From: Diphasiastrum complanatum
Taxonomy: Eukaryota; Streptophyta; Lycopodiopsida; Lycopodiales; Lycopodiaceae
DNA length: 64,000 nucleotides
NCBI GenBank assembly: GCA_029204225.1
Contig: CM055096.1
Span: 70,143,444-70,207,443, forward strand
Direction of reading: 5' to 3'
Position 1 is the first letter of the stretch, and each line of letters begins with the position of its first letter. Both the position numbers and the translations under genes were made by a program. The notes under the pieces were generated by a model. That model made no database searches. It was not told where the DNA came from and was given only the letters and a program-made list of their open reading frames with translations. Of the stretch, positions 11,409 to 22,536 are shown piece by piece.

Positions 11409-12320
11409 TCAATTCACTTGCACCAAAAGGCTTCCTCTCCAACATATCTCTTGAGGTTGGGTAGTAGTATCTTGAGATGTACCCTCATGTTCATCACTCG
11501 GAAGGTCAATGAATGGATCATCATCAGGTGGTATCCTCACTATACCATCTTTCCCAGTGGATGTGTCTATCTTCTCAGCATCCTCGTCTTCATACATCTT
11601 GGATTCATGAAAGATAACATCACGGCTTATATGGATTTTGTTTTCCACTGGATCAAAACATCTATAGCCCTTCACACGATAATCATATCCTAGGAATATG
11701 CACTTGATAGCTTTTACATCAAGTTTACGCCTCTCTTCCTTAGGAATGTGTACAAAGGCCTTACATCCAAAGATTTGCAAGTGGTTCACCTTTGGATTCT
11801 TCTTCGTGAATGCTTCCTCAGGTGTTATCTTTGGTATGGCAATGGTAGGACTTCTATTTTGAAGATAGACTGCCATGCTACATGCTTCTGACCAAAAATC
11901 TTTTGGTAGTTTCATCTCAGCTAGCATAGATCTGGCACTTTCCACAATCGTACGATTCTTGCGCTCAACTACACCATTGAAAGCAGGAGTATGAGCTTGC
12001 GTAAATTGTCTTTTAATCCCACATTGATCACAAAGATCATTGAAGTCATTAGACTTGTACTCACCTCCACTATCTGATCTTAGGACTTTGATCTTCCTAC
12101 TTCTCTGATTTTCAACCAAGCTCGTGAAGTTATCAAACGCATCTGATTTCTTCTTCAAGAAGTAGATCCATGTCTTACGTGACATATCATCAATAAAGGT
12201 CATGAAATAGAAGGCTTTACCTAAGGACATGGTTCTCACAGGCCCGCATAAGTCTGTGTGGATTAAATCCAGGATGTTCTTTGCTCTTGCAACACCCCCT
12301 GTATTGAACTTCTCTCGATG
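11409..12320 (-). pseudogene. pol: Copia integrase (family C)
   Basis: The protein begins before the first ATG of the open frame (12239): the reading 'LIHTDLCGPVRTMSLGKAF' is continuous back to a TAG at 12318-12320. The catalytic triad is present: Asp in FIDDMSRKTW, Asp in LRSDSGGEYKS, Glu in NGVVERKNRTIVE. Then come 'DFWSEACSMAVYLQNRSP' and 'IFGCKAFVHIPKEER', the conserved end of the Copia integrase. The frame ends at 11409, about 100 bases before the RT frame, in a different phase. One stop and one frame change therefore separate integrase from its neighbours. Confidence 0.88.
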
Positions 12321-12670
12321 CTACTTCCCATATACACAGGATTCGCACATCGATTTCAAGTGATCTTCTATGGTAGGCAATCCTGTTGCCATCTCCAATT
12401 TTCTCATCAAACTGAGGCTTCCCAAGTTCAAGTGACCAAGCCTCTTACGCCACAAATCAGTTTGCGATGGAATGGACGATACAAGTCCATGTTGCCCCTT
12501 AATTGTAGCATTCAACCTATACAATTTTGTATTGGGCTCTGTTACTCCATCCGCAATAACTTTGAACTTTTGGTTCACATTCTTCACAAAGCAGTGATCA
12601 TGGGCGAATTCTACTTTCAACTTTTGATTAGTAATGACTCCAACAGAAAGTAGATTTTTCTTCAAACCTG
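12321..12670 (-). pseudogene. pol: Copia pre-integrase region (family C), 5'-truncated
   Basis: In the same frame as the integrase, upstream of the TAG. It shows 'KNLLSVGVITNQKLKVEF' (end of the protease/linker), the GAG_pre-integrase motif LWRKRLGHLNLGSLSLM and the CESCVYGK zinc-type end. Gag, protease and 5' LTR are absent: the element ends abruptly at about 12670, where Gypsy RT sequence resumes. Confidence 0.8.
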
Positions 12671-12945
12671 GAAGGAGGATCGACTAAAGACTACCTTTAT
12701 TACTGATTGGGGCACTTATGCCTATAATAAAATGCCCTTTGGTCTTTGTAATGCACCAGCTACTTTCCAGAGAATCATGATGCTGATTTTTGATGCTTTT
12801 CTAAGAACATTTCTCAAAATTTTCATTGATGATTTCTGTGTGTACAGTAATATCATGACTCATATTCAGAAACTGAAGCTTACATTGCACTTCACCTTGA
12901 AAAATGTTTTTTCGGTATGAGAGAAGGTATACTTCTGGGTCACAG
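12671..12945 (+). pseudogene. pol: Gypsy reverse transcriptase, C-terminal part
   Basis: The plus strand resumes the Gypsy element in mid-RT: 'TAFITDWGTYAY'-like sequence, then 'MPFGLCNAPATFQRIMM' (12732 on) and the catalytic box FIDDFCVYS near 12822, equivalent to the YLDD box of other Gypsy RTs, with both Asp kept. A stop follows at 12920, and RT thumb sequence continues in other frames to about 13070. The N-terminal RT and protease are missing, apparently lost with the family C insertion. Confidence 0.82.
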
Positions 12946-13029
12946 AATATTGAACAGAGGAATTGAAGTTGAGAAAGATAAAGTCGAAGCTATCAAGAAT
13001 CTGCTGATACCAACGAATCTATATGAACT

Positions 13030-13554
13030 AAGAGCCTTGATTTATCCATAATCATGCCTATATTGATGTAGCTCTTACACAGTTACTTAAGAAACAAGTT
13101 GCTTAAATCGACATCACAACAGAGAGCGTTCGAAGTACTTAAGCACAAACTGATTAATGCTCCAATTCTGAGACCATCTAACTAGACAAAACTATTTCAT
13201 TGTTATGTTGATGTGTCAGCATTCGCTATTGGTGTTTGTCTGAGCCATAAGGATGAACAGAAGAAAGACCACCCAATATACTATGCAAGTCGCCAGCTTA
13301 GCTTCTCGAAAAAAAATTATTCGGCAACAGAAAGGGAAGCTCTTGAAATGATTTTTACTGTAAAGACATTTCGACATTATCTGCTGGGATATGCTTTTAT
13401 ATTCCATGTTGATCATTATGCTTTAAAGTATCTTGTTAATAAACCTGATTTATCTGGACGAATAGCTCGATGGATTTTGTTGTTACAAGAATTCACATAT
13501 CAAGTTGAGCTTCGTCAAGGAAAGTATCATACCAATGCTAATTATCTTTCATGA
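13030..13554 (+). pseudogene. pol: Gypsy RNase H
   Basis: Clear Ty3-type RNase H: '[16 protein letters not shown]' (first catalytic Asp, about 13200), '[20 protein letters not shown]', '[20 protein letters not shown]' (catalytic Glu), '[11 protein letters not shown]' (Asp) and '[18 protein letters not shown]'. The open frame 13213-13554 covers most of it. The few upstream codons are in a broken frame. Confidence 0.88.
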
Positions 13555-14869
13555 CTTAGTACGGGAAGGATTGAAGAACCATTAAATGATGACTTTCTAG
13601 ATGAAAATTTATTCGAGATATCCTCTACGAATTCTTTATATTCTGATATTACAAAGATCAGATATATCCTGAAGGATATGATTTGGAGAAGAAGACAATA
13701 TTTCAATGCAAGGTTGCACCTTATTTTATTATTAGCAATGTTCTATATAAGCTTGGTGCAGATCAACAGCTAAGAAGATGTCTTGAAGCTGAAGATATAC
13801 CAAAGGTTATTCAAGCTTTACATTCCGAAGACACTGGTGGACATTTTGCTTTGAAGAACATTGTTACTAAGATTTTGACCGTCAAATATTGGTGACCTAC
13901 CATGTTTAAAAATGTTTCCATTTATATCTGATCTTGTAGTCCATGCTAGAGATCTGGTAAACCAACCAAATCCATGAATTGGCCATTGACGCCAATCATT
14001 CCACTTGCACCATTTGAGAAGTGGGGGATTGACTTTGTCGGACCAATTAAGCCAGTAACTCGACACACAAAATGTTGATACATTTTGGTAGCAACGGATT
14101 ATGCAACGAATAATGTTGAAGCGGAAGCGACGAAATGAAACAATGCGAAAATGATCGTTGCTTTTATATTCAAATCAATAATAACACGCTATGGGTGTCC
14201 TCTTGAATTAGTTAGTGATCGTGGTACTCATTTTCTTAATGATATGATCCGACTATTGACTACTTATTTTCTGATCAAACACAAAAAGGCAATCTTGTAT
14301 AATCTTAAAGCCAATGGATAAACTGAAAGAGCGAATGGAATACTATCTAAGATCCTGAATAAGATTACTGTTGCACATGCTACAGATTGGGATCAAAAGC
14401 TACCCTCAGTACTCTGGGCATATCGAAACACAGAGAAGATCGTAACGAAACAGACGCCTTACTTTCTTACATATGGTATGCATCCGATCTTGCCGATTGA
14501 ATTCGAGGTGCCTACTTTTCGTATACAAGCACAACAAACAGATGCTGACTATATTAACAAAAGTTGTTGACTATTGAAGAGCTATTCGAATCTCGAAACA
14601 ATTCAAAGGATGTTATAAAGAAAATACAGGAGGAGCGAAAGAAAAAGTATGATACTCATATCAAAACTGTTAATCTTAAGGTTGATGATTATGCTTTGAT
14701 ATATGACAGTCGACATCAGAAATTCCCAGGAAAGTTACATATGAGATGGATGGGACCATATAAGGTTATCGAAGTATTTGAAAATGGTTTTTTCCAACTT
14801 CATTCATTGGACGGTGAATTATTGTCAACACGTATTAACGGCTCCAGAGTGAAGAAATATTACCTTTGA
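13555..14869 (+). pseudogene. pol: Gypsy integrase
   Basis: Integrase in several frames. The N-terminal zinc domain is partly visible ('LEAEDIPKVIQALHSEDTGG', 13740-13850). Catalytic Asp1 is in PFEKWGIDFVGPI (about 14010-14050), Asp2 in ELVSDRGTHFLND (about 14200-14240) and Glu in ERANGILSKILNK (about 14325). A C-terminal SH3-like domain 'LKVDDYALIYDSR' to 'RWMGPYKVIEVFENGFFQL' ends in 'LSTRINGSRVKKYYL' and a stop at 14867-14869. Frame changes and several stops inactivate it. No chromodomain follows, which fits Athila/Tat rather than chromoviruses. Confidence 0.85.
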
Positions 14870-15355
14870 CGAAGGATTTCGAGGAAAGAATCTTTCGAGT
14901 ATCTATCTCGAATCTTTTAGGCATCTATCTCAAATTTTTCTTTTTCTTCTTATCAAACTTTTTTTTCTTATCTTCCTCATTCTGGATTTTTTTTTAATAC
15001 TTTTTTAATTATTATTTAATATTTTATTTATTATTTACTCTTTTATGAATGTAGTGAATCTCCTTTATTAAATGAGTGTTTGTACACGTGTGATAAAAGG
15101 TCATTCATAATTATATTCATATTTATGACCACGTGGAAGATTGCATAGGCATGATTATTTTTAAATTTTAACGGTCTTAATTTAATTAAAGATCATCTTT
15201 TAGCCACCGTTTTAATTTATGAAGTGACAATTGTCAAATCATATTGCCACGTAATCATCTTCTCCACTATCGCATGCATACTGGCTGACTCGCTAGAGCA
15301 TCAATTAGGTAGCCAAAATTCTATGTCGAAATTGTTGCATCAGCATCAGTAATAA
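14870..15355. other. AT-rich segment after the integrase, no gene
   Basis: T-rich DNA with TTATT-rich low complexity (14930-15050). In Athila/Tat elements this position precedes an extra ORF and the 3' LTR. I see no polypurine tract or LTR matching 6738-7475. Confidence 0.5.
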
Positions 15356-15359
15356 AGAG

Positions 15360-15815
15360 CACCTGGTTCACGTACTTGCAAAAAAACTTCATCTGTGCGT
15401 CCCTCACCATAGTGATCTTGTACCCCTTGCTAGGTACAAAGCAGTTCGACAAAAACTAAGTCAACTCATCAATAACATCCTTGGAAGTGACATTGGTTTC
15501 CCCATCAGTTGGCAAACCAAGGGCTTTAGAAAATACGGCTTCATTCACAATAAAGGTGGTGTTCCGCAAGGTAACTTGGAAATCAGAATCAGCCACCGTA
15601 TGGATAGAGTGAACAAACTCAGTGCTGACCTCTGGCAACGCGATTGATGGATCCACTTTCAAATCACTCAACCTGCAACGATCCAGTAAAGACTGAATTG
15701 AATCAAGTCGAATGTATGTTCGAATTTTCCAATTGATGGTTGAACTTGTGCTTGCACTTGCGTCCATTTTGATTGTGAAAGCACAAGAGAATGACAAAAG
15801 AGTGATAGCGAGCAC
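15360..15815 (-). pseudogene. Accessory ORF, N-terminal part (inverted relative to the rest)
   Basis: The minus strand reads from 'MDASASTSSTINWKIRTY' (ATG near 15767; an upstream in-frame ATG is at 15813-15815) through 'SLLDRCRLSDLKVDPS', 'SDFQVTLRNTTFIVNE' and 'FSKALGLPTDGE', a stop at 15456, then 'CFVPSKGYKITMVRDAQMKF' and 'CKYVNQVLFITDADATI' in the same style. The 'F.V.LRNT.F.V....  F..ALGLP' pattern resembles the plant mobile-domain/ATHILA ORF-1 type proteins found beside Gypsy genes; I rate this as resemblance, not identification. The continuation is on the opposite strand from 15900. Confidence 0.45.
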
Positions 15816-15899
15816 TCGAGTAGCAATCGATGGAAAGCGTAAAAGAAAATGTAAAGTGAAAATAGAAAATTGTGATGTTTAACACTATTACATACAAAG

Positions 15900-17163
15900 C
15901 ATTTCTGCGCTGGATCAAGCATAAGAAGTTTGCTGCAATGGGATCACATATCTCGTGGTTGTGTGACCATTTCGACATTCTTACTCAGATAGAGTAGGGA
16001 GTGTTGGCAGGAAGGATGCTAGCACCAATGAAGATTGATCTGTCGAGCCTCCTACAGGGTGCTCCTATTCCACAAGGCCAGCCAACAACTTCTTCTGCCA
16101 TGGAGGTTGATGTAGTAGCAGTTTTGAAGGAAGCTATTGACGCAGGAGAGGATGCTGTTGCAAAACCTTCTGCTGTTGACAACTCTTTAGCTGTCGTTCC
16201 TGTCTCTCTCAGGACCTCTCCGAAGCCGAAGGGCTCTGCATCTACGGACGACAAAAAAACTATCTCCGATAAAGGCAAAGGAGCAGAGGAGGAAGCTATT
16301 GACGTAGGGGAGGATACAGAGAAAAATAAAGACAAACTTTACAGGTGGTATCACCAATTCTCCCTGGGTGCCAAGGACATTGTGGGGAGGATCCATGCAT
16401 TCGACCTGCACATATAAGACAGTATGATACACTTGTTCCAGCAAATAGACGAGATGACCAGCAACATAGACTTGTTGTCTGAGCAAAATTCATCTCTAAA
16501 GGCAGACAACCAGAAGCTGAATGAGTGAAACTGCTCTTTGGGCAGACTACTCTAGAAAGCTTATGATGAAGCCCAGTCATTAGAAGATACCAATAAGGCA
16601 CTTCAGGCCAAATCTGCAGAATTGTAGAAAATTTTTGATTCGTTGACAATCGAACTCAATAAGGTCAGGGCATAAAAGACTTTTCTACAGACCAAGTTTC
16701 ATGACGAAGGCCTCAAGAGAATAAAGACAGAAACTCCCTTGCAGTTATGCAGTAGGTCTGGACTAATTCAGATAGATTCATTGAAGCTACAGTCTCTTCA
16801 AGAGTAGATGCTGAAAATTTTTCGAGTTGAGTTTCTGATTCCACTCGAGAACGACAAAGCACTTGTCAAGGAGAAACTGGCTAAGTTGAAGGAGTTATCA
16901 ACTGAAATGACTACTTGCTCCAGGCTAGATGCACATGAAGAGTATTCGCAGGCCTTGGAGAAGATCGATGAGTTGACAAAGCAGCTCCATGCAACCCGAA
17001 ATTGTACAGGAGTGGCAGATCACCTGGAGTATGCAAAGGCTTGTATAAAGATTTTTGGTCTACAGAAGGGAGTATCAGACCTCAAGCAGCAACTTGAAGA
17101 CCAGAAGCTTGCTGCAGATATCCACAAGCAAGACATCATAAAAGCACAGCCTAAACCAAAGTG
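15900..17163 (+). pseudogene. Accessory ORF, middle part: linker and long coiled coil
   Basis: The plus strand begins in mid-protein with 'WIKHKKFAAMGSHISWLCDH' (15910-15970) and, after one stop, 'GRMLAPMKIDLSSLLQGAPI'. A low-complexity linker rich in Ala, Glu, Asp and Lys follows (16080-16340), then 'LYRWYHQFSLGAKDIVGRIH'. From 16430 to 17160 the sequence is coiled-coil-like (IDEMTSNIDLLSEQNSSLKA, KALVKEKLAKLKELSTEM, DLKQQLEDQKLAADIHKQD), interrupted by stops. Position after a Gypsy integrase suggests an accessory structural ORF of that element. Function unknown. Confidence 0.45.
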
Positions 17164-18115
17164 ACAGAAGAGGAATCAGTCGAAGGTATGTGCAGAACGC
17201 TTTCAAGTTTTTTCTGAAAGATTCTGGAAGTGGAGTCCTTGCCATTTCAATGTGGAGTTACAGTGGCATATGGATTATTTGATGCTACCAGGCTTGATAG
17301 GTGTGGCATTCGAGGACTGGCAGACGAACTGGGACAAAGAAGACTTCCTTTGGTTATGGAACTAACTTAGCATAGAACAAAAGGATTGTCTATGTTGGGC
17401 CATAATCCAGGAAAAATTCAAAGTCATGCCATTCGGGTCAGTGGAGCTGTACATAGGGTTAACATTTTTGTATGCACTGGAGTACATCTGAATCAAGGAG
17501 TACCAGTTTTTGCGGCATAATGACTCGAAGCAAAAGTTTTGGAGGAAGCATGCCCAGTTCAAGTTGAATTCACTAGAAGACTGGGCGAATATCGATGAAT
17601 TCGACGATGCCAGTCTGCTGTTGGATATTAACTTGGCATATCCGGAGCTGTATAGTTTTTACATTGATTGGGAGCACAACTTTTCTAGTTATTTTGTGAA
17701 AATAAAATACAATTTGCAAGGCAGATTTAAATTCCGTGAATACAAATCATTCTATACATATACATTTTGGCAATTTGGCACTTTTGCAGCCAAAGTTTTA
17801 TTTTTGGTTCAAAGTTTATTTGTAAAATGTAAATTTATTCAGTTTTCAACTACTCTATTTGAACAATTTGTACTTAGAAAAGATTCTGAAGAAGATTTTC
17901 AATTAGTACAAGAATTGTTCGATGGCTCTCTTCTCCCTGTGAAATTGTTGCCTTATGGCAACTTACCTATCGGGAGATATACAAGGGCCAGAGAAGATGT
18001 ATTGTTGCTCGAGTGCCAAAGAGATCTCGAGATGGCACAACAACTACATGAAGAGATACATGAAGCTTTTTTTTTTTCTTTTTTTTTTTTCTATATTGCG
18101 TTACAGAATATGTGA
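17164..18115 (+). pseudogene. Accessory ORF, C-terminal part
   Basis: This continues in the same strand and style: 'ERFWKWSPCHFNVELQWHMD', 'GLIGVAFEDWQTNWDKEDF', then an open frame 17510-18115 with 'DSKQKFWRKHAQFKLNSLED', an aromatic-rich middle, and a charged end ('LLLECQRDLEMAQQLHEEIH') before a poly-T tract at 18068-18090. Stops occur upstream of 17510. No recognised domain. The open frame has no independent start, so I read it as the tail of the broken accessory protein rather than a separate gene. Confidence 0.35.
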
Positions 18116-18145
18116 TGCTGAGTTTCGTATGAGATGATGCCGAGT

Positions 18146-18838
18146 TTTGTCGCTGAAAAAATATTTTGAATCAATATTTGATTCTGAAATAACAAAGCTC
18201 ACCTGTTGCGAGCAATTCGTGAAACACAAAAATGTCACAATTCTTCTTCAAGCTCAAAGATTGTCATCTGTCGCGAACAATTCGCAAAACACAAAAATGT
18301 TGCAAAGAGACAAGTATCGCGAACAATTCGCGAAACACAAAGTTGTAACGAAGAGATGGACTGTCGCGAATAATTCTTGAATAGAAATTAATCGACCCTG
18401 GAAACAGAGCATCTATTTGAATATCAACCGTCATAAACAATTAGATCTACTGTTACAGAATTAAAAGGCCAAAAGACCTGTCCTGTAGCAATATAAATAC
18501 ATGTGCACTACTTGTTGTAACTAACTCACACTGAAGAGACTCTCAGACTCATTCAATCATAGACACAACAGTGAGATAAGGCAACAAGAGATGTATACTG
18601 ATTCAGATTCACAATTATAAATTCATTTTTTGATCAATAGTTTCTGTTTGTCTAAAATTGTCTTAAGTTGTCTCTTAATTTCGCATATTATTTTTGCACG
18701 CTAATTCAATCAAGGTAAATATTGTTCTATTAGTAGAGAGATCAGAAACAAACCCAATTGAAGACACTGATATTAGTTTGATTTATTCAAACTTTCATCA
18801 TGTTCTTTGTGGAAGAATTATTACTAATTTTCCTATAG
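18146..18838 (+). mobile_element. 5' LTR of Copia family B element
   Basis: Matches 22537-22870 (3' LTR) and 47400-48308 (another copy). It contains a cluster of TCGCGAA-type palindromic motifs (18200-18380), a TATA box ATATAAATAC at 18491-18500, and ends directly before a primer-binding site. The left edge is uncertain: similarity to the other LTRs starts at about 18146, so the LTR may be truncated. Confidence 0.75.
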
Positions 18839-18850
18839 TGGTATCAGAGC
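18839..18850 (+). promoter_or_regulatory. Copia primer-binding site (tRNA-iMet)
   Basis: TGGTATCAGAGC, the standard plant Copia site complementary to the initiator Met tRNA. The first ten bases recur at least twice in the next 90 bases ('GTGGTATCAGAG'), so a local duplication of the site has occurred. Confidence 0.9.
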
Positions 18851-19006
18851 GGAATCAGTGCTGATATAGTGGTATCAGAGAAAATTAGTGTTGATACAGC
18901 GGTATCAGAGCATACAAAGTCGATACAGTGGTATCTTCGTACCCCTCTCAGTATTCTTCATACATCCATCAGCAAGTCGCATCCGGAGTAATTCAGAAAA
19001 TAGAAG

Positions 19007-20021
19007 ATGTTGTCAATCAGCAATGTTCAGGCTAAGATCACTACGATCTTGGATCTAGAAGGTTCAAATTATTTGATTTGGAAATTAAAGACTTCACTCA
19101 TATTGAAGGGCGAAGGTCTATGGCAATGGGTAGAACCAATAGAGGAGGAGGCAATAGCTACTCACGGCAAATAACTTCAAGAATGGAGTTTGAGAAATGA
19201 CAAAGCTAGAGCAATTATTGCGTCTTCAATGCATGACAATATAATGCTAGATCTTACATCAATTTCGAAAGCAAAAGATTTATGGGAAGAATTGCAAACC
19301 AAGAATGAGACTCGATCTCGAAATCAAATCATGTTCTTGGAAGACCAATTAACTTACCTACAGTAGGACAACAAACACCTGAACACATTCGTACGAAAGA
19401 TAAAAGATCCGTTTCTTTCCTTGCAAAATTCTGGAAAATGTAATTTCAAAGGGAAGCCAGCTTACTTATTTTCTTCTAGCCCTACCCAGGTCATTCCACA
19501 CAACTCGAACCTTATTGGCAAAAGATGCGACAATGACACTTCAAAAGACAATAGACATAGTTAAAGAGGAAGTAGGAGCTCGTGAATGCTATGACGACAA
19601 TGGTGATTCCGAAAATGCTCTATTTACTCAGAAGAATAAATCTTCTAAGAAGTCTAAGTTTAAGAGGGAGTCGTCTAAAAAGAATGAGTCTAAGATAAAT
19701 GATCAACAATCTGGAAAACAACAGAAAAATTCTAGTGATAAGAAGATCTGCAACAGATGCAAAAGTTCAGGTCACATAGAAGATAAGTGTTGGTTAAATC
19801 CAAAGATTGAATGCATTCATTGTCATAAACGGGGTCATGCAGCAGTAGACTATTATCAGAATCCTAGAAACAAAAATGAGCAGAATCGAAGCGAACCTTT
19901 AGATTTAAACTATGTCAAAGACAAAGCAAAATGCTCCAGAGCAGCAGAAGACAAGACAACAAGGAACTCAGCAACTTATGTTAGTGTTGATCAATGCTGT
20001 TCAACAAATTCAAAAACTTGA
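19007..20021 (+). pseudogene. gag: Copia gag (family B)
   Basis: Starts at ATG 19007: 'MLSISNVQAKITTILDLEGS' followed by 'NYLIWKLKTSLILKGEGLW', the typical Copia Gag N-terminus, then 'RNDKARAIIASSMHDNI', 'KDLWEELQTKNETRSRNQ' and 'MFLEDQLTYLQ'. Stops and a frame change break it at about 19170-19500. The open frame 19515-20021 holds the C-terminus, with zinc knuckle CNRCKSSGHIEDKC (about 19750-19790) and a second, degenerate one (CIHCHKRGHAAVDYY, last Cys lost). Inactive by stops. Confidence 0.8.
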
Positions 20022-20849
20022 GAAGTAGTACTTGATTTGGGAGCCACCTCCCATTTTGTTTCCTCAAAACAAATATTATCTGAGTACAAGAAGATGAGAT
20101 TCATTATACTTGGAGACGGTTCTAAGCACGTAGTTGATGGAACTGGTGTACTATGGCTAGACACAAATTAGGGTGACAAGAAACTGGAAGAAGTTCTCTA
20201 TGTCCCTACTCTTGACAAAAATCTTCTATCCGTAGCTAAGATAGTCGATACAAGCATGTCAGTAACCTTCACAAAGAACTCTTGTAAATTGTTCGAGGAA
20301 GATTCTGATAACCTAGTTGCTAAAGGCAATAGAGAAAGAAATTTGTATCACTTGAACATTCGAACTCGAATCGAACAAGCCAATCAAACTCAAGAATCGA
20401 TAGATATTCTGTGGCACAAGAGGTTATGTCACATGAACATGGAAGCCTTGTACCAAGCCAACAAAAGTCAGAGAATCGAAAGAGTCAAAATCAAAAGTAG
20501 AGATATTCGAACTACCTGCGAATCCTGTCTTAAAGGCAAGATGACTAGAACACCTTTCAGTAAGGATGTTTATAAAGCAACCAAGGTACTTAAAATTGTG
20601 CATTCAGATATTTGTGGACCATTCGGAGTATTGTCGTTGGGTGAGGCAAAGTACTTCACAAAGTTTATTGATGACTTTAGCAAGTTCGCTACAATATACT
20701 TTATACGTACAAAATCTGAAGCTTTCGAGAAATTCGTTGAGTATACGAATCGGGTTGAGAAGCAGACAAGCAATAAGCTGAAGCAGATTCACACAGATCG
20801 TAGAGGTGAGTACATTTTCAACGAATTCAAGCCTTACTGTACTGATTGA
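20022..20849 (+). pseudogene. pol: Copia protease, pre-integrase and integrase start (family B)
   Basis: Protease: 'VVLDLGATSHFVSSKQI' (the active-site DSGA is DLGA here) and 'LGDGSKHVVDGTGVLWLDT', then a stop. The open frame 20256-20849 carries the pre-integrase domain (ILWHKRLCHMNMEALYQANK, then CESCLKGK) and the integrase N-terminal half with 'HSDICGPFGVLSLGEAKYF', FIDDFSK (Asp1) and 'IHTDRRGEYIFNEF' (Asp2). A TGA after CTD (20847-20849) interrupts it. Confidence 0.82.
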
Positions 20850-20855
20850 GGTATT

Positions 20856-21344
20856 ATGCATACGAAGACTGCATCATACACACCTCCGCACAATGGAATA
20901 GCTGAACAAAGGAATCATACACTTATAGAAGCTACTAGGTGTATGATGGCTCATGCAAAAGCACCAAAACAGTTGTGGATAGAACCAGTGGCTACATCTA
21001 ATTATCTTCAAAATCGTATTTTGAAATCTCGAATACTGGATAAAACTCCTCATGAAATATGGTGGAAGTCGAAGCCAAATCTTGCACATGTTCGGACATT
21101 CGGATGCGCAGTGTATATGCACATACCAGACAAGCTGAGAAAGAAACTTGATGAAAAGACAGAACAAGGTTTTCTGGGAAGATTTGAGTTACATTCGTCA
21201 TATTATCGTGTGTATGTACCAGAATCTGGCAGAACAAAAATTGTTCGAGATGTTAAATTTGATGAGTCGAAATACATAGCAGACAGTGATTTAGTCGGCT
21301 ATGAAATTCTCAAAAACTATTATGAGCTACCAACAATGACATAA
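20856..21344 (+). pseudogene. pol: Copia integrase, C-terminal half (family B)
   Basis: Directly continues the integrase after the TGA: 'HTKTASYTPPHNGIAEQRN' with the third catalytic Glu (AEQRNHTLIE), 'RCMMAHAKAPKQLWIEPVAT', 'HVRTFGCAVYMHIPDKLRKK' and 'YRVYVPESGRTKIVRDVKFD'. Ends at a stop at 21342-21344. The family-typical ERKNR box is altered to EQRNH but keeps the Glu. Confidence 0.82.
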
Positions 21345-22520
21345 GTAAAACAAGCAGATACCAGATTAAGAGGGAGTTCAAGATCGAGTACCTGACAGAC
21401 TTGAATCACCAGTTTGAATTCTAGCAGAAAAGGTCGTACCCAAAATTGTAGAATCGAACTCGAAACCACTTGTGAGAAAATCTGACAGACAACGAAAACT
21501 ACCAGAAAGGTATGGTCAGGATGTTTTTAATACAACCATCGAATTTTGTGGTTTCTCTAACGAACCTCAAACATTCGAGGAAGCTACCAGATAAAAATCG
21601 TTAGATTCAAGCAATGGAGGATGAAATTTCATCCATGTATAAGAACACTGTATGGTCAGATACAAAGCAAGGTTGGTTGCTAAAGGATTTTCACAAAAGT
21701 ATGGGATCGACTACACTGATACTTTCTCACCAGTAGTCAAACATACATCAATTTGCTTGTTATTCATGTATGCAATGGCTCATGATCTGAAAATCCATAT
21801 TGTGGATGAGAAAACTGCTTTCTTGCATGCAGAATTGGAAGAAGACTTATTCATGGACCAACCACTTGGTTTTATAGGCCAAGAATATCCAGAATACGAA
21901 TGTCACATATATAAAACCATTTATGGTCTGAAACAAATAGCAAGACAATGGTATAGAAAGAAAGACGAAGCACTACGTTCCTTAGGCTTCAAACCTCTAT
22001 TTGTTGAATCAAATGTCTATATTTCTAGCTGTCTATGTTGAGACACGCTTATCTTCTCAAGAAGAGATAAGTAAATTTCAGATGTCAAAAGAGACATTTC
22101 TGGAATATTTGAGATCGTTGACCTAGGAGAAGCTAAAATTTATCTAGGCTTGCAGATCGACAGAGACTTTGAAGGTGATAAGTTGTATCTTCACCAACAA
22201 AAGTACACTCAAAAGATCATGAAGACTTCAACATGCTCGAATGCAAAGGTGTGAATACTCCCATGATACCTGGAACAATACTGAACAAGGTAGGTTGTCC
22301 GCAGACTCTCAAGGGAAGACCTAATATAACATTTGTAGTATACAGTCTGAGCCAATTTAATAAGAACCCAGGATCGTTGCATTAGAAGTTGGCGAAGAGA
22401 GTACTACAATATCTCCAAAAAACAAAAGACTATGGATTGTGTTATTCGAAGGAAGATGGATTTCACATCGAATCTTACAGTGACGCAAGCTGGGCATCCA
22501 TGAAACCTCAAAGGATTTGC
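21345..22520 (+). pseudogene. pol: Copia reverse transcriptase and RNase H remnant (family B)
   Basis: A degraded hinge, then RT in the open frame 21652-22041: 'VRYKARLVAKGFSQKYGID', 'IHIVDEKTAFLHAELEEDLF', 'TIYGLKQIARQWYRKKDEAL'. The catalytic YVDD box is destroyed: the frame shifts and reads YVET near 22030. Later RT pieces are 'IFEIVDLGEAKIYLGLQID' and 'LYLHQQKYTQKIMK' (to about 22230). RNase H is reduced to 'SYSDASWAS' near 22480-22500, after which the 3' LTR begins, so most of RNase H is deleted. Confidence 0.78.
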
Positions 22521-22536
22521 AAAATTTATCCTGCTT

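Noticed and set aside
18200-18380. CRISPR-like array suggested by the repeated TCGCGAA motif
   Set aside because: Units are short and irregularly spaced, sit inside an LTR in plant DNA, and have no unique spacers or cas genes.
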